Assembly: GCF_016920785.2 (NCBI RefSeq)
Contig: NW_024609846.1
Location: 106,816,831 to 106,880,830, forward strand
DNA from: Ixodes scapularis
Lineage: Eukaryota > Arthropoda > Arachnida > Ixodida > Ixodidae
DNA length: 64,000 nucleotides
Reading direction: 5' to 3'
The notes under the pieces are model-generated. The model ran no database searches and had not been told where the DNA came from. It was given only the letters and a program-made list of their open reading frames with translations. Position numbers and translations under genes: made by a program. This document shows, piece by piece, positions 10,688 to 21,737 of this stretch (positions are counted from its first letter, which is position 1; the number at the start of each line of letters is the position of its first letter).

Positions 10688-11131
10688 TCAAGGCCAAGGT
10701 GAAGGCGGATCGCCCCTTTGCGCTTCGGCCAATCCTGTCGCTAAACGCAGCGGAGTTACAAGTTCCCGCGCGCAAAGGTTCCTGTTACGGCAGTCCTCGT
10801 ACACATTATCGCCAATTAGAGAAAGGGTAGAACCGGTGTCAATTAGTGCCGAATATTCTCTACCACCGATCTCTACACGCACGTACGGGCCCTTCTCAGG
10901 TGTCGTGCTCTGAGCCCGACACGCCGACGGGGCCATCGCCACGCGGTCGCCGGCCACAATTTCCGCCCTGTCGGCACACTGATACTGGGCCTCGGCAGCG
11001 GCCGGCAACCTCGACTCAGAGGACCTGATTAGTGGCGCCGGCCTCTGGCGTTTCCCTGGGAACCCTGAGAACCAGACGCTACCCACGTGCAATGCAGCCT
11101 GATGTGCCCAAGACGGTGACAGTTGTAACAC
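10688..11131 (-). pseudogene. gypsy no. 2 retropepsin-like protease
   Basis: A frame containing GREYSALIDTGSTLSLIGD, with the DTGS catalytic motif of retroviral-type aspartic proteases. It overlaps the end of gag (11029) in another frame. It goes out of frame near 10715, and the rest of the protease (to PGMSIPVILGQDF) is in the next frame. In an intact element it would cleave the Gag-Pol polyprotein. Confidence 0.75.
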
Positions 11132-12220
11132 CTGACTTGTGGCCGGTCGTTACGCGCAACCTGTCCATCGTTACTCTCACGCGACACTTCATCTGTGGCA
11201 AACCGCGGTGAGTCATGATTCCCGCGACTGTCGTGACCAGTCGCGCCTCTGCGGTGGTTGACCACTGCGCCACCCCCACGGGTCTGCACTCGGGCCGAGT
11301 TTGCGTTGGCTGCCCTGCGCCTTTGCTCGTAAGCGAAGGGGTCCAAAGCCCGGGGCGTTATAGTTACCCCGTGACCGCGCTCCGCAACGGCCGTATACGC
11401 TGTCCGCGACTCAATGTGAGTGTCTGCGGCGCATCCTGCCCACGCGCATCTTGGCTCTAGGGACTCCTCGGCCCTCGGAGGGGGGCGGTACTGCAGCTCA
11501 GCGAGCAAGCCCGCTTGGACCGTTCGCGCCTCTCTGGCAAGTGCCTCCAGATCCGCGAAATCCCGTCCGCGCAGATAGGCTTGGAATCTAGGGTGACATT
11601 GCCGTATCGCTCTAGCTACCTTCTCTGCGTCAGACGCGGATGGTTCGGCCCTCGAGTAGAGCTCCTGGAGCGCGCGAACGTACTCCACGAGGCTCTCGTC
11701 GGGGTGCTGAGTGCGATTAGCTAGTTCGTCCCTAATCCGCATCTCGTAATCAGGGGGCAAAAATTCCTCCCTAAACCGCGTCCGGAAGTCCGCCATCGAT
11801 AGAAACGGTCGTTGCAACCGTCTCCAGCGCGACGCGTCGCCCGTTAACGCGATTGGCACGATCTGCACCAAGGCCGTCCTGTAAGAAATCGTGGACCGAT
11901 TTCCCGTCGGAATATCCCGCGTAGGTCGGCGTCGGTACGGACAACCGCGGTCGGGGCAGAGACATAGGCGTGGCACTCGCGACTCCTGGAGTCGTCACGA
12001 TTTGTCGCGAGAACGTCTCCATCATCGCCGTCATGGCGCGCATAAACTCGCCGACGTCTGCCGCGCCTCCAGCTGGAGCTGGTGGTAAAATCCCAGCATC
12101 TGGAGATGCTCGCGTACTAGAGCCTTCTCCGGCCCCCGCAGCGTCAGTCGGTTCCTGAGTTCCGCTCTCAGACGAGTCGTCCTCGTCCCTATTGGGGGTC
12201 GACCTCGTCTTTAGGGGCAT
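11029..12220 (-). pseudogene. gypsy no. 2 gag with CCHC zinc knuckle
   Basis: Starts at ATG 12220 (MPLKTRSTPN) with a low-complexity acidic N-terminus. A frameshift, perhaps with a small deletion, occurs near 11880; the second frame (to 11029) carries the retrotransposon gag domain (ALTGDASRWRRLQ... and LQELYSRAEPSASDAEKVAR) and one zinc knuckle CYNCHRLGHIRLHC (C-x2-C-x4-H-x4-C). Gag forms the particle and the knuckle binds element RNA. Confidence 0.82.
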
Positions 12221-12310
12221 CGTTAGCGTTTACCCTTCTACACCACGCTGAACGCTCAATAGATCTGTGCGACTCCCCGGGACGAACAGAACAAGCAGCA
12301 GACCAATCGG

Positions 12311-12328
12311 GCCCCACGTTGGGTGCCA
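12311..12328 (-). other. primer binding site of gypsy no. 2, tRNA-Lys type
   Basis: On the minus strand, four bases inside the 5' LTR, the sequence TGGCACCCAACGTGGGGC matches the classical tRNA-Lys(1,2) primer binding site (TGGCGCCCAACGTGGGGC) at 17 of 18 positions. This is seen sequence compared with a well known site; tick tRNA sequences were not available to confirm. Confidence 0.75.
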
Positions 12329-12332
12329 GTTG

Positions 12333-12580
12333 TGTGGGTCGCTCTACTATACTGCTGCCCAATCGGTCCCTGCCTGGTCCGCCCTCCCAAGAAGTCACAC
12401 GAGCAAGAATGAATTCAAATCACTTTACTGTTTCGGCTGGTCGCTGTGCCTTGCCGTTGCAGTCCTCGTCCGTGTCTTGCCCCAGTGCCTGGCGGAATCT
12501 CTCGTGCACTCTGTCACGCGCACCGGGCCGCCGGCCACCGCTCCTGCCCCCTCGCGCGCCGTCGTCCTCGGCTTCCCACA
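12333..12580 (-). repeat. 5' LTR of gypsy no. 2
   Basis: 248 bp, TG to CA ends, identical to 6269-6519 except for one missing CCT. It is followed by the 4 bp duplication AACT at 12581-12584. Confidence 0.92.
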
Positions 12581-13775
12581 AACTCTAGGTTTTCTCGCCT
12601 CTTTAATCATAAGCCAACTGTTGCGCGGCCTTTGAGTCTTCGTGTCGAGAGTCTTCGCTCCTCCCTCAATCTGACTCGTGATTTTAACCTCTTGGATAGT
12701 TCATACTGTACTGCCCCATGGAATGTCAAACCCATTTTTTGTGACGGGTGCTTCACAAAATTCAGGAAGCAAAGAGTCTCACCTTTAATTTTAAAGCAGA
12801 AATTCTTTGCATTGGAGGAAAAATACAAAGATTATAATCATTTTTACACCGATGGCGCAAAGTCGTCAATGTTTGTTGGTGCGGCTGTATACTCTTCTCG
12901 TTTCTCCAAAGTCACTCGTCTAAACAATCTTGCCAGTATTTTTACTGCCGAGCTTTACGGGGTCATGATGGCACTTCACTATATAGTTCAGAGTAAAACA
13001 AAGAAAGCCATAATCTTTGTAGATTCCCAGAGTGTTGTTAAGGCTGTTTGTTCTGTTTCATCAACAAAGAATCGGCTGACCCTAACTGTGCGTGTTAAGG
13101 TGCAGCAGGGCCTACAGGATGGGCACGATATTAGGTTTTGCTGGATTCCTATCCACGTGGGCATTGCTGGCAATGAGGCTGCAGGTAAACTGGCCGTCTC
13201 TTCACAAAACCTTCTGGTGTCACATGTACTCATCCCTCACTAAGACTTCAAAATGCCTACAAGACTTGCAGTCTTGCGATCGTGGCACTCCGAGTGGGAT
13301 TCAGAAGTTAAAAATAAGCTTCACACCATCCAGCCAGATCTTGGTATTTGGGAAACATCTTTTCACAAAAATAGATTCCACGAGGTCCTCCTATGCCGCC
13401 TCAGAATTCGCCACACCTACCTCACACATCTTACTGGTGGAGAGCCTCCATCCTGTGAGCGCTGTGGTGAAGCTTTCACTGTTCTTCATCGTTTATTTCT
13501 TTATTTTGGTCTTCGGCAGCAGCACAAATTCTTTTTTCCTGATATTTTCGAATATCGCATTTCATTTCACCCTGCCTTGCTACTTGGTGAGCGATCACTG
13601 ATTTCATTCAAATGTCTTTTTGATTTTCTTGAAAATATTGGATTTTTAAACAAATTATAGAACTATTCCCCCATATTTTAATTCAACTCGCCTTTTTTTA
13701 TTGACCCACCTTCTTTGTTTGGTGCAGTATGGCCATTGTTGCTCTTGCGCCCTTAAAACCGTAAACAACAACAAC
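12581..13775 (+). pseudogene. I-type LINE no. 1 ORF2 C-terminus: RNase H and zinc region, plus 3' tail
   Basis: Continues the frame cut at 6268. RNase H motifs are HFYTDGAKSSMF (Asp), FTAELYGVMMAL (Glu), IFVDSQSVVKAV (Asp) and FCWIPIHVGIAGNEAA. A single in-frame TAA at 13241-13243 interrupts it; the frame then runs to 13660 with a Cys/His cluster (PSCERCGEAFTVLH). A 3' UTR follows, ending in a short CAA tail (about 13764-13775). RNase H with a CCHC-like end and a CAA tail is typical of I-clade LINEs. The 5' half lies outside the window or is lost. Confidence 0.82.
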
Positions 13776-14400
13776 TTAGAGCCTCACTAGTTCAGAGCCG
13801 TATAGGGGAGAGTTTGACCAATTTATGATCTCGCCGCCGTAACGGCCCCCTTCCGCGTGAGCGAAACAACCGGCGGCGCAGGGCGAGAGGCGCGAGCGCA
13901 TGCGCGTCCCGGCTGCTCCCAGCTGAGCGGGAAAGGCCGCCATTCTCATTCCTTCACGCTCTTATGGCCCTGTGGAATGCATGGGATCGACATTCAAATT
14001 TCGGTTCTTTCCTTTTATTTGGCAGGCTCTGGCAAGAAAATGATATATTATACTGTTATTCCTCGGTGGGTTAAAAACCTAAAGAATGAAGTTTTGTCTA
14101 AGTTTGAACGCAAACTTTTAATCAGGAGAAAAAGAAGTCGGCCCGTAACAGACGACGCGTGGCCTCAACAGTGCTCCGCGCCTAAAGCGTTTTCTTTACG
14201 GAGCTAGCACTAAAAGAGGGAGCGAACACAGTTATCCTGGTGAGCTATGGGAAGTCGGAGAAGTTGGCGCGTGAATCAAAAGCTCCTGCTCGCGTCGTTT
14301 ATGTTTATTTCGCGCTCTTTAGACTATTTTATTGAACAATGAACTACGGTGTAAGAGAAATTTTCTCGAATACCCTGCTTTGATTCAACCCGATGGGCTA
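13776..14400. other. no gene seen
   Basis: Mixed-composition sequence between the LINE tail and the dinucleotide tract. Short frames occur but none has a recognisable motif. Confidence 0.5.
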
Positions 14401-14971
<571 letters not shown>

Positions 14972-15319
14972 GGGGAAGGGTTATTTGTGGAGATTTTTTT
15001 ATTTTTTTTATTTCGGGATTTGTCGGCAAGAATTCACCGTTTACAATGCGTTATGTTGAAAAAATTTTTAGAAAAAACGGCACACGGCGGTAAGGTTTTT
15101 GAAAATACAGGGCGAAAATATGTGGCGAAGCGAACTCAGACCATACCGAATGCCGATCACAAACCTCGCAAACTGCGCGAAAGCTGACGACGCTAATCAC
15201 GTCTAATAATGATGATGATGCTGAACCCTATTAATATAGCTCCCTCAAGTGTTCGCAATGAGTGGTGCGGCGACGACATTTTGAGGGAGCTTCGCCTGGC
15301 ACAAAGAGTACTGGCATAG
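14972..15319. other. no gene seen
   Basis: AT-rich flank of the microsatellite with runs of T. A short GATGATGATG run is at 15212-15221. Nothing else is recognised. Confidence 0.4.
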
Positions 15320-15872
15320 TTAAAGAGGCCATGACACGAATTTTGGGCTGGGATGAATGATTTTGATTTTAAATTGGGACTTTACTAATCGCATATCGTT
15401 TAGTTGCCCAAAAGAAAGAGGGTAAAAAGTCAGAAGCCAGCTTTTCGGTACGAACATTTGAAAATATAGCGGACTATTTTGTACCTTCTTTCCTTCGAAA
15501 GCTCACCGCCTTTTCACTATGATGCATCCACGGTTCCCAAAGCGCGTCAGCGGTGCCAACCTGACGTCAGCCGAGCCCAGCTCACGCATTGGACACGAGA
15601 ACTGAGTCACTCGGACGTATGCGCTCGTCAACAATCAATCCGTGGACGAATATTTGGATTCGCGTTCGTGGCCAATGAGTGCCCTGACGGAACTTATCGT
15701 CACCGGGGAATGACAAGTTCTATGGTGTGCATAAAAAGCACGGTTCAAGCTAGGAGTCATCGCACCGGCGCCGGAGAATGTCACGACGACGTGAGTACAC
15801 AATTCGCATTTGAGTTGAGGATTAAAGCTAAGGAGGAAGAAGTAGGAAAATCATTTTATGACCCCTTTAAAG
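15320..15872 (+). mobile_element. MITE-like repeat, first copy
   Basis: About 550 bp with inverted ends TTAAAGAGGCCATGA and TTTATGACCCCTTTAA. A diverged copy lies inverted at 24832-25310, sharing long blocks such as ACGAATATTTGGATTCGCGT and TAGCGGACTATTTTGT. It has no coding potential I can recognise. Class is uncertain; a TTAA-type target site is possible because the ends begin with TTAA. Confidence 0.6.
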
Positions 15873-17514
15873 TACAGTGTACTAGAATACGGGGTAGTGT
15901 TGGGACCGGAGCAGCTCCCTTTAAGGTGCAACCCACCGTGCATGACGTTTTCATGCTTTTTTGATGGCTTATTACTTTCTTTCTATGTATCTTACATCTA
16001 TAAAGTTAATGTCAAATTAAAGAGCTGTTTTTCAACGATACTTTAATGTCCCGATATTACGATTATTTTTAGTGCTTAGTTAATTATTTAGCTTTTAATA
16101 GACCATAGTCTCTAATATTGAAAAATTTATTTCTCGAGTTATAACGTCCCATTGTCCACGATATTTTACGTGAGCGTTTGGTTGGATGTAATAAAGTAAA
16201 AAAGTAAGCAACAAACTGTACAGATGATGTATATTTTAAAATAAAAAATAAAGTTTAAAATTGTATTCTTTTATGGCGCTGTAAAAACGGAATCACGTCA
16301 ACTAATCGAAATAACGAGACATTAAATTATGAAGCATCCTTCGATATTACAATTTCCAGAACTTCCATATTGATAGATTACACGTTAATAATGTTATAAG
16401 ACCTGAAACTTTTCCCAATTAGTTACGGCAAATTGTTGTTTCTTATTATAATATACAGATGGCGACACGTGTTCAAGAAGAGCTTGATGTGCATTTTTCG
16501 TCGTGTGCCGCTTGGAACGCCACGGGAAAGACAGAAAAAGCACCAGATGTCATGGTGTCAGATGCCTGGATGCTCGCAGTGAGCGAGCCAGAGATGTCAG
16601 AACAACAAGCGCGAGACTGCGGGTGCACCACGGCTCCTTTTCGCGCGTTCTACTGTGCGTCGGTTCACATGCCGGTCGCGATCCAAATGAAATGGGCGCC
16701 ATGAAATGCATTCTGCCATTTCAGATTCCGCCACGGATGCGAAAACATTTTAATGTTTTTATCACTTCCAAAAATTATTTTCGCAATCAAACTATGCTTG
16801 TCGGAATGATTCGACTATATTTTGTTTCAAAAACCACCTCGGTGGCTCTTAAGTAGCAATGATAATAAAACAAAACACAAAACATTAAATCGTCTCGGTG
16901 TCTCTGAGCTAACGCGCTGGCCCATGAATCTATATTTTTCGGATTTAAATATCGGCCGAGGTGCCCACAATCCGACGGGGGCCAATCTGAGATTTCGGTT
17001 GCACGTCAAAAGATCTCAAAATAAACCCGCATTTTTTTTTTTTATTAGGGCGTGTTAAGCAATTTTTGTTGGTTTAGCTTGTGAGATACTTAGTTCAGAG
17101 CGCAGCAAACGCTACGGGCTGATGAAGCCACTGAAGCATCGCAAAGAGCACGAGGTTAAGCTGTTCGTTCTCTTTCTTTGCCTATACGGTCGGGATAAAC
17201 TAGAGCCACTAAATAAGCTACGCTTCATACACATCTTGGTGCTTAGAATAATGGTTGTCAGTTATCTGAAGCTTTATTTGAAATCACAGGAAACGCTTTT
17301 CCGTCCTCCACAAATGTTTAAACAGTTCGAGAAAAAGCAAAGCAATATTACGTGAGCTACCTGACACCGAATGCTGAGGAAGTCGCACTTTTGAATCATG
17401 ACGATCAGCCGTTGCGTTTGATTTGTTACTAACGAACAAGATGGCAGCGCCCACAACAATATCGGGAGGACAAGTGCCGATACTCTAAGCGTAGCTCATT
17501 TGGTGTACCTCACA
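15873..17514. other. AT-rich stretch, no gene seen
   Basis: About 1.6 kb of AT-rich DNA. Short frames exist but have no motif, codon bias or neighbour that would support a gene. A run of T at 17031-17043 may be the tail of a degraded element. Confidence 0.4.
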
Positions 17515-17742
17515 AGCTAAACCTAAAGCCCCTCCATCCTGGGAAAAGTCGCGCCATTCATTGTTGTGGAAATGCTCGAGGCACGTGCCGCGCGCCACTT
17601 CTGGGAAATTCATGGCGTCTGAAATCTAGCTCAGGGCTGCGCTGTGCCGCCGTGATCTTCCCAATAGCTGCACATTGCACGTGCCTCGTGCATCGACGAA
17701 GCTTGCGCTACTTTTGAAACATGAAGGGGCTTTAGCTAAACC
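17515..17742. mobile_element. possible short MITE with inverted ends
   Basis: The left end has CTAAAGCCCCTCCAT and the right end its inverted match CATGAAGGGGCTTTAG, each next to GCTAAACC-like words. Interior arms also share AGGCACGTGC. About 228 bp, non-coding. No target duplication is convincing. Confidence 0.4.
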
Positions 17743-18084
17743 AAGTGCGGTGGGGGATCGTTGACCGAGCGTGTTGTGGCACAGCACGTGGAGAAATGCT
17801 CGAGCGCGAGCTCGTTTCAGGGCACGGAGCTCACGCTGCAAAACCTGTAGGGACTAAATCCCCTCGATGCCGTTTGCGCTGGTTTTTCATGTAACCTCAA
17901 ACGTGCCAGTGCACGAGGCCCGTCTCTCGAGCCGCCCTTGGAGGCAAATGGCGGCGCAGCACTAAAATGACTGGCCCTTGAAAAAGAATGGCGGTGGAGC
18001 ACCCACTCGTGGCACGTGTCTTGCGCGTTTCCACAACAATGATTGGCCGTACTTGTAAAAAACGCTTTTACCAAGGGGCTGTGG

Positions 18085-18215
18085 CAGGGACCCTGGGTTC
18101 AGTCGCTCATCTGCATCCCACCGTCGTGCGATCGTGTACCACATATACTGCGTAATGCACGTTAAAGACACCGAGCTGACAGTTGTACAGCACTCTTTAT
18201 AATCTTCAACGGGTA
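18085..18215 (+). repeat. SINE body fragment related to the SINE at 39045-39339
   Basis: The stretch around TGCGATCGTGTACCACATA and TGCGTAATGCACGTTAAAGA matches the body of the SINE at 39175-39225 (GGTCGTGTATCACTACTGCG, GTGATGCACGTTAAAGACCC) with a few changes. The tRNA-like head is absent or unrecognisable here. Confidence 0.55.
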
Positions 18216-18221
18216 ACACTA

Positions 18222-18392
18222 GGGAATTGTAGTAAACCGTTTTTCTCCTCCGCTACGGTATCCCCGAAGAAAACGCCGCAGCTGCGCATGCGCGCCGCCA
18301 GCCTTATCTGCATAGTTCAAGGTCTTATGGCGGATTACGGAGCGCTATCCGGGTGCTTAGCGGGCTGCGGAAACGGTCTACTACAATTCCCC
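18222..18392. mobile_element. 171 bp MITE with about 20 bp inverted ends
   Basis: Left end GGGAATTGTAGTAAACCGTT and right end its reverse complement with one change (AACGGTCTACTACAATTCCC). The interior also pairs loosely. No ORF. The target duplication is not clear; superfamily unassigned. Confidence 0.65.
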
Positions 18393-19595
18393 AATGTCGC
18401 CCTACGAAACTCCTGCTCTCTAAAAAACTAACGACTAATTCTGAATGCCCCGTTACATTGCACTTTAATGTGTGTTCGCGTGTTCGCGTTCTTTCTTTTT
18501 TTTCTACATCTTTGATTCTGCGGTTCTTATTTATGTAACAGACTATAGTTGTCGGACGACTGGAAAATATTATATAACCAGGAAAATGGCAAGTGAACGC
18601 AAGAGACAAAAAAAAATAACAACGACAACAACAACAAAAACCTACACATAGGCGCACGAAATAAAAATAATTGAAATAATATAATTGATTATAATTGTCT
18701 TTTCAAAGGTTTGAGCGCACCAAAAAGGCTATAAAAGCAAGCTCGATGCATTGGATGGTGCGCTTTTTCACTGGAAGTGTAGTTCAGGGCAGTATGCTCG
18801 CACCTTTATGTTCCGCTTCGCTTACACGATAAAATCAAATACTCTACTGGTAATGTATTTAGTGAAAAAAGCTACCTTCTGCATATGTGCAAGGCCCTCA
18901 GTTTTCGCGTGATTACACGGACGCTTGTTTATCATTATTGTTTTCGTTTCCCACTGCGATTTATGTCGTGATTTTTTGTGTGCTACATGCATTAGATACC
19001 AAGGTAACCCAGGCGCATTCTATTTCGCGGATTGTAAAAAAAAAAAAAAAATCTATGCAACTGGACACGGGTGCCACAATCAATACAATATATTTTATAA
19101 GCTTCACATGTGACCGCTGGCCTGAGTAAACATTGTTGTTTGTCAAAAACAATTGCGATTGCATAAAATCACGTGGGAAAAACTCGCTCTAAGCACACGA
19201 CCGTTAGCATGCAGTGAATACTCAGAATCAGCACCGAGATGATTGGTAGCTGTCAGCGGGTGGAGTTTTTCTATCAACACAGAGTTAGAATGTTTCCTTC
19301 TTTCTGTTGTAAGCAAACAGGAGACAACTTACACCAAATCTTAGGGTAATAAAGTACTATGAACATTCAAACATTACTGCCTGAGCAGTATATGCGTGCA
19401 AACTAGCTTTTGGTGCACGCTTAACTTTCGATACGCTCAACGCTAGCGTAAAACGTAGCGCTGTTTCAGTCTTAATCAGCGTACGATGTGCGTGCTTACA
19501 CTGCATTTTGTGCAACGTCATACTCTACCCGTTTGCATCTTTTTTTATTTATGCACACCACTACTTGCGCGCATAAATCACCAAATGAAGACTGG
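18393..19595. other. no gene seen
   Basis: AT-rich sequence with simple runs (ACAACGACAACAACAACAAA near 18620, poly-A at 19036-19050). No supported coding region. Confidence 0.4.
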
Positions 19596-20006
19596 TACAG
19601 GATGTCACAAAAAAATTAGTTGTTTTTTTTTTTACCGCAAAAATTAGCTATGCATCGCCTCACGCTCATTCTCCGCCCAAAGGCAACACCAGGTCACAAC
19701 CAGATGCCAAAGTCATGTGATTCTGAAAATTTCAATGGGGAAAATGGAGCCCGTTTTTGCCCGTTTTCGTTTCTCGTGCCATAGAGCTCCATGCATTCGA
19801 AAACTACGTCGGCCGTTATTTTCCCATTGAACTTTTCAGAAAATCACTTATATAACTTTTGAATAAGGTATCGGATCGGGCTAAAACTTTGACATCTGGT
19901 TGTGACCTCTAGCGCTACCTTTGGGCGGAGAATGAGCGTTTGGCGATGCCTTGTTTAGTCTTGCGGAAAAAAAAAATCCTGTAATTTTTTTTTGTGACAT
20001 ACTGTA
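19596..20006. mobile_element. 411 bp foldback MITE
   Basis: Outer ends TACAGGATGTCACAAAAAAA and its inverted match (TTTTTTGTGACATACTGTA). The arms are long, about 135 bp each, and share the blocks CGCTCATTCTCCGCCCAAAG and GGTCACAACCAGATG in opposite orientation, separated by about 130 bp. Transcripts would fold into a long hairpin. No coding sequence. Superfamily not assigned. Confidence 0.75.
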
Positions 20007-20357
20007 CATTGCTTAAACTATATGCAAAAGCTATCCACAGACCCAGAATCTTTGCCTGGCCAGTCATGCATTTATCACTGGATTCGTATTAAAATTAATT
20101 ATTATAATTTATTGCTGTAAGTGAATTATTAACCTCGGCGTTTTTTTTTTTTATTATGACTCCCGCACCAGTCCTGCTTTGGGTTTACCAAACTCAACAT
20201 CTAAACCTGAGTGTCATTTTTTGTTTTCCAGCCTCGTGGTTTTGGTCAAACTAAACACCCAGCGACCTAAATGAGACACCTGACCGCCCAAAAATAGTTT
20301 ATTTGTTTTGATATTTTAGGTAGTTAATTTCTCAAGCTAGAATTTTGGAAACCCATG
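20007..20357. other. no gene seen
   Basis: AT-rich spacer with a T run near 20141-20151. Nothing recognisable. Confidence 0.4.
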
Positions 20358-20811
20358 TCTATCACGTCATCACGTTTTCCTGGAACTCCACGAAGAGCCA
20401 AACACATGCACGACAAAAGGGCCGGCCCGTCTCGTTGCCGCCCGCAGAGCCGAGAAAGCAACGCTCGGTCACGGACTTCTAGAAGATTCGCGTTCATTCT
20501 TGCACCAGACTTAACTTTCGCCCTGACTTCTTGTTCTCGAAAGTGCCAGTTCATCCTCGCCCCGAGCACGTGACGCTCGAACTTTCTTTGCCGAACTTTC
20601 GAGATAGTGACGCACTGTAGATAAGCAGCTGCCCGCGACATCGTCGAGTCAGTCTCTCTCTCGCTCTCTGTCACGCAGCCGAATCGCCGCCTGGTTTCTG
20701 TTGCCGGCCTCGACGCTCTTTCTTTACTTTTTTTGTTTGGCACAAGTTCGCCGATAAAACCTTTATTTTTCAGTTCGCTGTTAGTCCTCTCGTCACCTTC
20801 ATTCATGACAA
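20358..20811 (+). repeat. possible solo LTR
   Basis: A block with TG at the left (TGTCTATCACG) and CA at the right (TTCATTCATGACA), a pyrimidine-rich middle and a GATAAAACC poly(A)-like signal about 70 bp before the end, as in LTRs. The minus-strand frame across it has no known domain. No target duplication is evident and no second copy is in the window, so this is tentative. Confidence 0.35.
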
Positions 20812-21229
20812 TATAAATCTGATCACATTGAAATATGTGTAATTGGCCTCTGAAATATCCAATAGCGGCGCACGGGCAATTTTATATTTTTCAACGCGTT
20901 GGTGGTTTTGTTATGCATGTGTCTCGTCATTTGGCTCAGGATGGTTTTCGCGTTTTTTTCTGCCCACATTTGCTGGAGACGTGAGCTCGGAGCGTAGGTA
21001 ATTGGCCCCCTTGCACGAGAACTGGCGCAGCCGTGCGCGCTCCAAAGAAAGCTCGTGCAGAGAAGAACAAGCCAGAGACCAGGGATGTCAAATTCAGGAC
21101 ATAGAAATAAACCCCACTGTATCGAAGCGCCACTACGCACGATTTCTCGCATTGATGTACAGGCCTGGAAGGCGATCCCACCGCCATCTATTGGTTCAGA
21201 ATCACACTAACCAAGGGTGGGGTTGCACC
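20812..21229. other. no gene seen
   Basis: Mixed sequence between a possible LTR and a TTAA-flanked MITE, with no supported frame. Confidence 0.4.
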
Positions 21230-21233
21230 TTAA

Positions 21234-21441
21234 GGCCGGTTCAGACACTTGCGTTTGAGTGCGTTTGACTGCGTTGCGGCGAGAACCTAAAGCGAGTCAC
21301 CAGCACATCTGTGCTTCGTACGAAGCGTGGAATCCAATTCAAGGAATCATCTTGGCACGCGATATAAGCAGCAGGGATCTCCTGGTTTCTCGCTGCCGCA
21401 ACGCAGTCGAACGCAGTCAAGCGCAACTGTCTGAACCAGGC
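21234..21441. mobile_element. TTAA-flanked MITE
   Basis: 208 bp with inverted ends GGCCGGTTCAGACACTTGCG and GTCTGAACCAGGC. TTAA precedes (21230-21233) and follows (21442-21445). The inner arms share ACTGCGTTGCGGC repeats in both orientations. TTAA duplications point to the piggyBac or a similar superfamily. A related element is at 61064-61243. Confidence 0.68.
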
Positions 21442-21737
21442 TTAAGGCGTGTGGTGTAGATCGCGATAGGAGTCGACACCGGCGCATCGGCAGTAAGGTC
21501 AGTATGGTGGTATTGTGCGCGTACACCGCGTGCAGGCGCACGTGCGGCGGCACGTACGCACCGCAGCGACTTTCTACTGCCCTATGGAACGCTGTGGACG
21601 GCGGCGCCGCAATTGTTCTCTACACGCGCAGCCTCACAAGTTCCCAATGTCGAGTCGCGCCGTATTCTAGTACACTGTGAAATGATTTTGTAGCGTGAGC
21701 TACACTGGCCGAGGTTGAGCAGTTTCGCGTGGCTCGC

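Larger units (their letters stand above)
6269..12580 (-). mobile_element. Ty3/gypsy LTR retrotransposon no. 2 with third ORF
   Basis: A 6.3 kb element on the minus strand with all landmarks: LTRs 6269-6519 and 12333-12580, primer binding site 12311-12328, gag (from 12220), protease, RT, RNase H, integrase (stop at 7548), a third ORF 7567-6566 and a polypurine tract 6520-6536. It is flanked by a 4 bp duplication AACT (6265-6268 and 12581-12584) and sits inside a LINE ORF2, whose frame is continuous across it. The LTRs differ only by one 3 bp indel, so insertion was recent, yet gag and pol carry several frameshifts. Confidence 0.93.

Noticed and set aside
17100..17170. Hammerhead ribozyme, suggested by GGCTGATGAAGCC
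   Set aside because: The conserved GAAA core and third stem are not present around it.
20645..20671. TC-rich run as a promoter element
   Set aside because: Simple pyrimidine repeat without a downstream gene.
20324..20806. 160-codon minus-strand frame
   Set aside because: No domain, biased composition, and the block looks more like an LTR read in the wrong direction.
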